NCBI RefSeq assembly: GCF_020991275.1
Contig: NZ_JAJLQY010000007.1
Span: forward strand, 1-64,000
Length of the DNA stretch: 64,000 nt
Direction of reading: 5' to 3'
Origin: Actinocorallia sp. API 0066
Lineage (GTDB): Bacteria > Actinomycetota > Actinomycetes > Streptosporangiales > Streptosporangiaceae
Made by a program: the position numbers and the translations under genes
Part shown: piece by piece, positions 23,331-30,549 of the stretch
Position numbering within the stretch: the stretch's first letter is position 1
How the letters are laid out: every line of letters starts with the position of its first letter
Notes under the pieces: generated by a model
Database searches by the model: none
The model's input: only the letters and a program-made list of their open reading frames with translations
What the model was told of the DNA's origin: nothing

Positions 23331-24548
23331 CTACTTGCAGTTCGGGCGGGGGACGGGGCGGCCGAGGAACTGGGCGCGGGCCCGCACGAAGTTGCAGCGG
23401 TAGGTGTCGTGGATCTTCTTCGGGCCCAGCTTGCCGACCTTGCGGAGCTGGAGGACGGCCTCGTCGTCCTGGTAGAGCGAGCCGTAGGTGAAGTTCGCGC
23501 TACCCGTCCACGTCCACTTGCCGACCTTCTGGCCCAGCTTCCCGGACACCAGGATGTACTTGGAGTGCATCGGGTTCGGGCTGGTGTACTCGCCGAAGTC
23601 GTAGACCTTCACGCCCGCGTCGCGCAGCACCGGGATGACCGCGGTGCGGGAGCCGTCGGCCGGGTCGACCGTCAGCATGACCTCGACGGTGCAGCCCTTG
23701 CGGGCCAGGCCCGTCAGCGCCGTCAGGACCTCGGCCCGCTTGTTGTTGAAGTTGCCGGTGGTGATCCGGACGTGGCTCTTCCGCGCCTTGCCGTTGTTGG
23801 TGTAGAGGCACTTGACCTGGCGCAGCGTCTTGGCGATCGGGTCCGCCGTCCGGCGGGCCTTGGGGAAGAACTGGACGACGGCCTCGGGGCTGGACACCTC
23901 GCCGCCGCGCTTGCGCCAGTAGTTCGGCACGGGCTTGCGCGTCCACAGGTCGCCGAAGTACCGGTAGTAGGCGTTGTACGTGCCTGTGGCGTTCGCCAGC
24001 ACGACGGCGTCGTTCCAGTCGGTGGTGGTGCCGCCGGTCGCGTTGAGGTTCTGTGACGTCTGCACGACGATGTTCCGGGTGCCGCGGACGTTGCTGAACA
24101 GCAGGAACTTCGTGTGGTTCAGCTTCTCGCCGATGCACGCCCTGGTCTCCGGGCAGGTGACGACCTTGTCGCCGCCGATCGCGTCCCTGACCCGCTCGAA
24201 GCCGGTCGGCGCGTAGTTCGGCGCGTGCCTGCGGGTGGCGCCCTTGTCGGCGATGATCCGGACGTCGACGCCGCGCCGGTCGGCGGCGATGAGCGCGTCC
24301 GCGATGCCGTGCGCGTTGCTGAACCGGTAGACGCTGATCCGGATCCTGCTCCCCGGCCGCGCCCCCTGCACGAGCTTCTGGATCCGGTTCTCGATGTTCT
24401 TGGCGCCCTTGGGCGTCAACGGGTTGTTGAACACGATGTGCGACTTCACCCCCGCCGCGGACGCCGCCGTCGGCACCCCCGCGACCAGCCCCCCAGCCGC
24501 GACAACCGCCACAACCCCAGCCAAAACCCGTCTATGACCCTTGGTCAC
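23331..24548 (-). CDS. Secreted phospholipase D-like protein
   Basis: A 405-residue exported PLD-superfamily protein. The signal peptide (residues 1 to about 31) is GHRRVLAGVVAVVAAGG then VPTAASAAG, an AxA signal peptidase site. Two HKD-type half sites are visible: NHTKFLLFSN with QTSQNLNATGG, and MHSKYILVSG with WTGSANFTYGS, in each case H-x-K then a downstream Asn/Ser segment. PLD enzymes cleave or transfer phosphodiesters through a phosphohistidine. Facing the TagF fusions, it could act on a phosphodiester wall polymer as well as on phospholipid; that is inference. GTG 24548 has GGGGAGG 6 bases upstream and places the basic end correctly. Confidence 0.82.
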   Translation of the reverse strand: MTKGHRRVLAGVVAVVAAGGLVAGVPTAASAAGVKSHIVFNNPLTPKGAKNIENRIQKLVQGARPGSRIRISVYRFSNAHGIADALIAADRRGVDVRIIADKGATRRHAPNYAPTGFERVRDAIGGDKVVTCPETRACIGEKLNHTKFLLFSNVRGTRNIVVQTSQNLNATGGTTTDWNDAVVLANATGTYNAYYRYFGDLWTRKPVPNYWRKRGGEVSSPEAVVQFFPKARRTADPIAKTLRQVKCLYTNNGKARKSHVRITTGNFNNKRAEVLTALTGLARKGCTVEVMLTVDPADGSRTAVIPVLRDAGVKVYDFGEYTSPNPMHSKYILVSGKLGQKVGKWTWTGSANFTYGSLYQDDEAVLQLRKVGKLGPKKIHDTYRCNFVRARAQFLGRPVPRPNCK

Positions 24549-24587
24549 TCCGAACCTCCCCAGCCCCGTACAGAACACCGCCAAGGG

Positions 24588-24618
24588 ACATTACCGGATC
24601 TTCACCCCCCCTTAAGGG
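24588..24618 (-). promoter_or_regulatory. Putative promoter of the phospholipase D-like gene
   Basis: TAATGT on the minus strand (24593-24588) is a good -10 element about 40 bases before the GTG. The 10-base palindrome CCCTTAAGGG (24609-24618) lies where the -35 would be and may be an operator. Confidence 0.4.
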
Positions 24619-24631
24619 AAATCCAGGACGT

Positions 24632-24720
24632 TAGTCCCATCACCCCCACGCCCCCCAAGATCACCTCCCCACCCACCCCCCAAACCCACCCCGACAACCC
24701 CCAATCCCACCCCCCCAAAC
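24632..24720 (-). other. Strongly strand-biased G-run tract (G-quadruplex candidate)
   Basis: The plus strand is nearly pure C with A spacers. The minus strand, which is the sense strand for the phospholipase D-like gene, has about ten runs of three to seven G within 90 bases, separated by one to six bases. It lies upstream of that gene's promoter and just past the terminator of the 24784 gene. There is no coding potential. Confidence 0.6.
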
Positions 24721-24729
24721 AAACCAAAA

Positions 24730-24758
24730 CAGGCCCTTCCCCAAGCGGGAAGGGCCTG
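24730..24758 (-). terminator. Intrinsic terminator of the 24784-26964 gene
   Basis: CAGGCCCTTCCC (24730-24741) and GGGAAGGGCCTG (24747-24758) form a 12-bp stem with a 5-base loop. On the minus strand the stem is followed by GTTTTGGTTTG, a good U-tract, 25 bases past the stop codon. Confidence 0.9.
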
Positions 24759-24783
24759 TGCGGGCTGGCGTTAGTGGTGCGGG

Positions 24784-26964
24784 CTAGGGGAGGGGTTGGT
24801 TGAGGTAGACGCGGCGGACTACGCGTTCGGCGGCGTGGCCGTTGTCCCAGGGGCAGAAGCGGGCGCGGAACTCTACGCGGGACTTGGCGGCGGTGGAGGA
24901 CCAGGCGGCGTTGGTCAGGAAGGCGTCGGAGAGTTCGTCTTCGGTCTGGGTGAAGAGGCCGGGGGGGTGGTCGGAGAGGTCGAAGTTGACGCCTCGGGTG
25001 CGCTTGTAGGTGTCCCAGTCGTTCGCGTAGATGACGATGGGACGGTCCTCCAGGACCGCGTAGTCGAACATGATCGACGAGTAGTCCGTGATGAGCGCGT
25101 CCGAGGCGATCATGAGGTCCTCGACGGTCGGGTAGCCCGAGACGTCGATGATCCGGTCCTCGGGCAGGCCGCGCTTCTTCGGCTTGTAGAAGTAGTGCGC
25201 GCGCAGCAGCAGGACGTAATCGGGGCCGAGGCGCTTCATGAACTCGACGAGATCGAACTGGGGCACAAAACGCTTCATGTAGTCGCGGTGCGTCGGCGTG
25301 TACAGGATCGCCTTGACGCCCGGCTTGATCCCGAGCTCCGCGCGCAGCTTGGCCTTCTCGGCCTCCGTCGCCCGGACGAGCCTGTCGTTGCGCGGGTAGC
25401 CGACCTCCAGCATCTCGTAGGAGCAGGGGAAGCCCCTGTCCCACGCCTCACTGGACAGCGGGTTCGACGACACCAGGAAGTCCCAGCGGTCGGCCCGCAT
25501 GATGAGTTCCTTGAAGTCCATGTCCCCGGCGCTCACCGGGTAGTCCATCTGGTCCAGGCCCATCTTCTTCAGCGGGGTGCCGTGCTGGGTCTGGACGTGG
25601 ATCTGGCCCCTGCGCTTGACCGGGTCGTCCACAAAGTTCACGTTGTTGACGAAGTACTTGGCGCGGGCCATCAGCCGCGCGTGCGCGCGCGTCCCCGCGA
25701 CGACGTGGGGGACACCCTCGGGCATGTCCTTGTGCGCGCCGCGCCGGACCACCCACACGCCCTTGACGTGCGGGGCGAGCTCACGCTGCGTCTCGTAGAT
25801 CGCGGCCGGGTTGCAGGCGTAGCCCCGGTACCAGTAGGCCGCGTAGACGGCGAGGTTCGGGTCGATCGGAAGCCGCAACTGGACCCGGTAGTACAGCCCG
25901 TTGGCCTTGCCCTTGGCGAAGGACAGCGCGCGCCGCACCTGCTTGCGGCCCTTGCGGAGCTGCTGCCTTGCCGACAGCCGCCGCTCGTTGACCTGCTTGG
26001 ACAGCGCGAACGCCCGGTAGTTGTTCTTCTCGATCAGCTTGTACTTGGCCGCGAGCGGGGCGTCCTCGGGCAGCGCGTGGCCGCGCGGCCGGAACTTCGT
26101 GTAGATCCGCGACATCTCGCTGAAGAACCGGGCGCGGTCCTCGGGCAGGACGCGGTCGCCGCGGCCGAGGATGATCAGCAGGTGCCACATGGTCCGGTCG
26201 AACATGAGCGGCCGGTACTGATCGGTCTCGGGGTGCTTGTCCATGAACGCGAAGATGCGCTCGTACTGCTTGAAGGCGTCGAAGTGCTTCTTGCCGCCGG
26301 TCCTGGTGATCGCGCCGCGCCGCCGCTGCCGGTAGATGTAGACGACGTCGTCGAGCAGGCTCAGCTTGTCGGCGGCCATGAGGATCGGGTACGTGACGTT
26401 GATGTCCTCGTAGTACCCGCCGCTGAACTTGAGGCCGAGGTCGAGCAGGAACTCGCGCCGGATCGCCTTGTTCCAGGCCGTCATCATGAGCTGCAGGACG
26501 CTGGGGCGGTCCTTGAGCGCGAAGACGTCGGGGGCCGGGGGCTCGCGGAACAGCTTGTTGATGACGCTGCGCTGGACCTTGCCGTGCCAGTAGGCGCGCG
26601 CGTAGTCGAAGATCAGGACGTCCGGCTTCGTCTCGTGCAGCCTGTCGTAGACGGAGGCCATGGCGCCGTCGGCCGCGTAGTCGTCGCTGTCGAAGAACCA
26701 GACGTACTCGCCGGTGGCCAGGGACAGGCCGACGTTGCGGGCCTCGCCGAGGCCGACGTTCTCCTCCAGGTGGACGACCCGGACCCGCGGATCGCGCAGG
26801 GCGTACTCGTCGAGGATGGCGCCGCAGCCGTCCGGGGACTTGTCATCGATGGCGATCACTTCGAGCCCGGGGCAGCCCGGGGAGAGGATCGAGTCGAGGC
26901 ACTGGCGGAGGTAACCCTGGACCCCGTGCACGGGCACGATGACGCTCAGGAACACGCTGCTCAT
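24784..26964 (-). CDS. GT2-TagF fusion protein (second copy)
   Basis: A 726-residue fusion. Residues 1 to about 300 are a GT2 domain with FLSVIVPVHGVQGYLRQCL, VIAIDDKSPDG, GEARNVGLSLATGEYVWFFDSDDY and GGYYEDINVTYP. Residues about 390-726 are a TagF-like glycerophosphotransferase with H461 in VQTQHGTPLKKMG, YTPTHRDYMKRF and ITDYSSIMFDYAVL. It is shorter than the 19945 protein because the central beta-sandwich modules are missing. ATG 26964 is chosen; the frame extends to a TTG at 26988 without a ribosome site. TAGACT (27027-27022, minus) and a GCGGCAG-GGC-CTGCCGC hairpin (27020-27004) suggest a short structured leader. It probably builds a polyol-phosphate wall polymer. Confidence 0.83.
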   Translation of the reverse strand: MSSVFLSVIVPVHGVQGYLRQCLDSILSPGCPGLEVIAIDDKSPDGCGAILDEYALRDPRVRVVHLEENVGLGEARNVGLSLATGEYVWFFDSDDYAADGAMASVYDRLHETKPDVLIFDYARAYWHGKVQRSVINKLFREPPAPDVFALKDRPSVLQLMMTAWNKAIRREFLLDLGLKFSGGYYEDINVTYPILMAADKLSLLDDVVYIYRQRRRGAITRTGGKKHFDAFKQYERIFAFMDKHPETDQYRPLMFDRTMWHLLIILGRGDRVLPEDRARFFSEMSRIYTKFRPRGHALPEDAPLAAKYKLIEKNNYRAFALSKQVNERRLSARQQLRKGRKQVRRALSFAKGKANGLYYRVQLRLPIDPNLAVYAAYWYRGYACNPAAIYETQRELAPHVKGVWVVRRGAHKDMPEGVPHVVAGTRAHARLMARAKYFVNNVNFVDDPVKRRGQIHVQTQHGTPLKKMGLDQMDYPVSAGDMDFKELIMRADRWDFLVSSNPLSSEAWDRGFPCSYEMLEVGYPRNDRLVRATEAEKAKLRAELGIKPGVKAILYTPTHRDYMKRFVPQFDLVEFMKRLGPDYVLLLRAHYFYKPKKRGLPEDRIIDVSGYPTVEDLMIASDALITDYSSIMFDYAVLEDRPIVIYANDWDTYKRTRGVNFDLSDHPPGLFTQTEDELSDAFLTNAAWSSTAAKSRVEFRARFCPWDNGHAAERVVRRVYLNQPLP

Positions 26965-27154
26965 TCCAGATGAATCCGTTTCCAGCAATGGAGGCTTGGC
27001 CGGGCGGCAGGGCCTGCCGCGAGTCTACCGAGGCGCCGACCGTGCCCCGGGGACCACGATCACGCGTGCGGCATCCGATGACTCTACAGACTTCCGGTGC
27101 CCGTCAAGTGCCGTTCATGCCGCAGATGGTCACCTGTGATACGCGTGGTGTGGA

Positions 27155-28201
27155 TCACTTTCGGCTGAATGCCCAGCTTGCCCTGGGTTCTAGGGCCCAG
27201 CGAAACATGTTCCGCACCGGCGAAGTGCACAGTGCCGTCCCCAGGACGACCGCAAAAACGACGGTTCCGGCCAGGCCCCAGCCGTTCCGCAGCCACGGCA
27301 GGTGGTCCCACCCCTGGAACTGCGCGTACTTGATCACAAAACCGTGCAGGAGGTAGGCGGAGACCGTCGCCGCGCCGAACCCGGTGAACCAGTGGCGGCC
27401 GCGCGGGACGACGGCCAGGAACGCCGCCACCAGGACGAGCGCCGTGACCATCATGGCGAGCCGCATCGCCGTCCCACCGAGGTTGCCGACGCCCAGCTCG
27501 TGGTGCGAGTCGCGCCAGTAGAACCAGCGGTAGTCGACCCTGTCCCTGACCCAGAAGGCGCCCGCGAGCCCCGCGGCCAGCACCACCGCGCCGACCGGAC
27601 GCGCCCGGCGCGCGCGCAGCACGGCGAAGTGCGCGGGCCGCAGGCTGAGCCCCAGGACGTAGAAGGGGGCGAGGCCGAAGACGCGGTGCATCTCCAGGTC
27701 GTCGGGGAGCGGCGCGGTGTAGGCGAGCAGCGAGAGCGCCACCGCGACGGCCAGCGGCCAGCGGATCTGCCGCCACACCGGCGTCGAGAGGCGCCACAGG
27801 AACAGGGCGAGCAGGAACCACGTCAGGTAGATCGGGTCGAGAAGGCTGATTTCCAGGTGCGGCTTGTGGTTGAAGTGCCACTCCCACAGCGAATAGGCGA
27901 CCTCAAAGAGCACGTAGGGGATACCGACGTTCGTGAGCAGCCGCCGCGCCTTGTGACCGTTGAGGGAGAACGTCCGCGAGAAGTAGCCGGTGACCAGGAT
28001 GAACAGCGGCATGTGGAACATGTGCAGGAACGTGTACAGACCCTCAGCGGCGGGCACCTTCGCGCGCAGCCCCACGATCGTGTGCCCGATGACGACGAGC
28101 AGGATCGCGAGGTACTTGGCGTTGTCGAAGAAGGCGTCGCGCGCCCTGGCCGGGGCGGCGGTCGACGCCGGGGCCGGTGCCGGAACGGTGATCTGGGACA
28201 A
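27155..28201 (-). CDS. Acyltransferase family 3 membrane protein
   Basis: A 348-residue integral membrane protein with about ten hydrophobic segments. It has FFDNAKYLAILLVVIGHTIVGL near the N terminus (the family's catalytic His in VIGHT), then FLHMFHMPLFILVTGYF, typical of OafA/WecH-like and fucose-4-O-acetylase-like acyltransferases that move acetyl or other acyl groups onto surface sugars. A TTG at 28201 is the likely start, with GAGGAT about 9 bases upstream. It follows the LCP gene on the same strand with a 90-base gap and precedes a TagF fusion. O-acylation of a wall polymer is the natural guess. Confidence 0.82.
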   Translation of the reverse strand: MSQITVPAPAPASTAAPARARDAFFDNAKYLAILLVVIGHTIVGLRAKVPAAEGLYTFLHMFHMPLFILVTGYFSRTFSLNGHKARRLLTNVGIPYVLFEVAYSLWEWHFNHKPHLEISLLDPIYLTWFLLALFLWRLSTPVWRQIRWPLAVAVALSLLAYTAPLPDDLEMHRVFGLAPFYVLGLSLRPAHFAVLRARRARPVGAVVLAAGLAGAFWVRDRVDYRWFYWRDSHHELGVGNLGGTAMRLAMMVTALVLVAAFLAVVPRGRHWFTGFGAATVSAYLLHGFVIKYAQFQGWDHLPWLRNGWGLAGTVVFAVVLGTALCTSPVRNMFRWALEPRASWAFSRK

Positions 28202-28291
28202 CGTGGACGATCCTCAGTAGAGCCCGCCGAGAAGCCGGATCAGCAACGTAGCAGGCCCCGGTGACGGAGTGTGTGAGGATCGTCACCCGGT

Positions 28292-29719
28292 TCAGGTCTT
28301 GGCGCAGATGTTGTCGTTGGCCTTGATCTCGCCGTCGAGCTTCTTCGGCAGCTTCGCCTTGGGCGTGAGGCCCGTCCAGCCGGGGCCCAGCACGAGGTGG
28401 ACGGTGCCGGGCGCGACCTTCGGCGACGGCACCGGCTTGGCGCCCGACACCTGCTTGGCGAGCGTGTTGGCGGCCGCCTCGGCGCCCTCGCCGTACAGGA
28501 TCTGGGTCTCGGTCGGCATGTTCTTGGGATTGCCGACCGACAGGACCTGGAACTCCTTGGCCGTCAGCGCCTCGCCGGTGCGGGCCGCCGCGCCCTCGAT
28601 GCCGCTGCCGTTGAGGACCTTGACCTGAACCTGGGAGGCCGGGACGGTCTCCTTCTTGTTCATGTCCTCGATCTCGTTGTCGTTGGCGATCTGCGAGAAG
28701 AAGGTGTTCGCGTCGGGCTGGGCCAGCGCGACCCGGTTCGGGTCGGGCGCGTACGCGGCGTACGGGACGGTGACGAACCGGATCTTGTTGACCTTGACGT
28801 CCTTCAGCTTGGTGCCGAGGTCCATCATCGCGTCGAGCGTGAACCCCTCGTCCACCTCGACGGTCTTGGTGGCCGAGCGCAGCAGCGCGTTCAGCTTCAC
28901 CGGGTTGGCCAGCACGCCCTGGCTGAGCGCCTTCTTGGCGACGGACCCCAGGAACTGCTGCTGGCGCTTGACGCGGCTCAGGTCGGATCCGTCTCCGAGG
29001 CCGTGCCGCGCGCGCACGTACGCCAGCGCCGTCTCGCCCTTGACGAGGTGCTTGCCCTTCGTCAGCTTGAGCTTGCTGGCCCTGTCGTTGACGTCGTTCG
29101 GCAGGCAGATCTCGACGCCGCCGATCGCGTTGACGACGCCCTTGAAGCCCGCGAAGTCCACCACGGCCACGTGGTCGATGTGGATGTTGGTGATCGACTG
29201 GATCGTCTTCCAGGTGCACGGCGCGCCGCCGATGCTGAACGCGGAGTTGATCATGCCGGTCTGCGGCGCGGACGTGCCGCCGTCCAGCGTGGTGCAGCTG
29301 GGGATCTCGACCATGAGGTCGCGCGGGAAGCTGATGCCGGTGACGGCGCCGCCGCCCGGCGAGAAGTGCATGAGGATCGTGACGTCGGCGCGCGGCACCT
29401 CGTTGACGAGGCTCTTGCCGTACTTCTCGTTGTCCTTGCCCTGCCGGGAGTCCGAGCCCAGCAGCAGGATGTTGACCGCCTCGTTGAGCTTCGGCACCTG
29501 GTTGGCGACGTCGTCGGGGATCGCGACGCGGTCGATGCGGCCGTCCAGGTAGCGGACGTAGCCGTAGGCCGAGATGCTGCCGAGGACGAGCGCGCCCGAC
29601 AGCGCCACCGACGCCCAGCCCAGCGCCTTCCATCCCTTGGAGACGCCCTTGCTCTCAAGGGTCTCGGGCTCCGGCGCCTGCGTGTCGTCGGCGTAGTCGA
29701 GATAGAGGGGGCTGTTCAT
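28292..29719 (-). CDS. LCP (LytR-CpsA-Psr) wall-polymer ligase with LytR_C domain
   Basis: A 475-residue membrane-anchored protein. A short cytoplasmic tail is followed by one TM segment (about residues 35-55, LGWASVALSGALVLGSISAYG). Next comes the LCP domain with NILLLGSDSRQG, RADVTILMHF, GISFPRDLMVEIP, MINSAFSIGG and YVRARHGLGDGSDLSRVKRQQQFL, which holds the pyrophosphate-binding Arg/Asp residues. The C terminus carries a LytR_C domain (VQVKVLNGSGIEGAAART...LVLGPGW). LCP enzymes transfer lipid-linked polymers to peptidoglycan outside the membrane. ATG 29719 has GGAG 6 bases upstream. The TIGR03089 gene precedes it by 17 bases, so they are co-transcribed. A second LCP is encoded at 34452-35993. 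Confidence 0.92.
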   Translation of the reverse strand: MNSPLYLDYADDTQAPEPETLESKGVSKGWKALGWASVALSGALVLGSISAYGYVRYLDGRIDRVAIPDDVANQVPKLNEAVNILLLGSDSRQGKDNEKYGKSLVNEVPRADVTILMHFSPGGGAVTGISFPRDLMVEIPSCTTLDGGTSAPQTGMINSAFSIGGAPCTWKTIQSITNIHIDHVAVVDFAGFKGVVNAIGGVEICLPNDVNDRASKLKLTKGKHLVKGETALAYVRARHGLGDGSDLSRVKRQQQFLGSVAKKALSQGVLANPVKLNALLRSATKTVEVDEGFTLDAMMDLGTKLKDVKVNKIRFVTVPYAAYAPDPNRVALAQPDANTFFSQIANDNEIEDMNKKETVPASQVQVKVLNGSGIEGAAARTGEALTAKEFQVLSVGNPKNMPTETQILYGEGAEAAANTLAKQVSGAKPVPSPKVAPGTVHLVLGPGWTGLTPKAKLPKKLDGEIKANDNICAKT

Positions 29720-29736
29720 GGCTCCACGAGAGTAGG

Positions 29737-30471
29737 TCACGGGAGGCGGCGTACGTTGGCGTACGGCGTCTCCGGTCCGGCTACTGCGGTCACGTGCTCC
29801 GTTTTGATCCGGCGCGGCAAGAGATCATCGTCGAGGTCGCGACAAAGTATGACCGATGCGCCGGCACGGAGGGGGGCGAGCAGTCCCGAAACGAGACTTC
29901 CGGCGTCCGTGAACGGGGTCGTCACCAGAACCCGATCATCGGTGTGAAGCGGGTGTTCATTGAGGAATGTGACGATTTCGGTATCTAGCTGTGATGCGGT
30001 GAATGTGGTGTTCGTCACAGTGAGCCGGGGGCCCTCGGACGCGTACGGAGCGAAACGGTCTCCGTACGCTCTGACCTCCACGGCATAATCCGTCACCCAC
30101 GCGGGCGCGTCCTTCAGCGGGGCGCCCAGCGCGTCCAGGGAGAGGCCCACGACCTCGTCGGGCCACTCCGGGGCGCCGCGCGGATCGTCCGTCACCCAGA
30201 GGCCCTCCTCCGCCCGGACGGCGGCACGGCCGAGGACGACCTCCTGGCCCGCCCACCAGGCCGCGAAGATCCACACCGCGGTCTGCCAGTGCAGCGGAAG
30301 GTCGATGACGACCTTGCCTCCAGGCTGCGCGTCGAGCCCGGCCACCAGGAGGTTCGCCGTCTTGGCCGTCCAGTTGTCGAACGTCCTGCGGGAGAACTCC
30401 ACGCGTTCGCCCCTGGCGTCGTCATAGAACGTCACCAGAGGGCGCTGGGCCGAGCCGCGCATGAGATCCAT
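29737..30471 (-). CDS. TIGR03089 family protein (AMP-ligase-like N-terminal fragment fold)
   Basis: A 244-residue protein of an actinobacterial family that resembles the first part of adenylate-forming enzymes: LVTFYDDARGERVEFSRRTFDNWTAKTANLL at the N terminus and TTPFTDAGSLVSGLLAPLRAGASVILCRDLDDD near the end. It lacks the complete AMP-binding core and the C-terminal lid, so ligase activity is unlikely. I recall Rv3268 of M. tuberculosis, next to an LCP gene, as a homologue. ATG 30471 is supported by TACCCT exactly 6 bases upstream (30483-30478), a leaderless promoter. Its function is unknown; its coupling to LCP suggests envelope work. Confidence 0.75.
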   Translation of the reverse strand: MDLMRGSAQRPLVTFYDDARGERVEFSRRTFDNWTAKTANLLVAGLDAQPGGKVVIDLPLHWQTAVWIFAAWWAGQEVVLGRAAVRAEEGLWVTDDPRGAPEWPDEVVGLSLDALGAPLKDAPAWVTDYAVEVRAYGDRFAPYASEGPRLTVTNTTFTASQLDTEIVTFLNEHPLHTDDRVLVTTPFTDAGSLVSGLLAPLRAGASVILCRDLDDDLLPRRIKTEHVTAVAGPETPYANVRRLP

Positions 30472-30549
30472 GGCGGAAGGGTACCGGCGGAGGCCCACGT
30501 GCCACGGCCTCACGGCGCGCACACGGGGCAGGCGTTAGCCTGCTGCACC

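Noticed and set aside
7518-30471. Secondary-metabolite (polyketide or peptide) gene cluster
   Set aside because: No ketosynthase, NRPS or precursor peptide. The glycosyltransferases, TagF, LCP and neuA/neuB genes indicate cell-wall polymer synthesis.
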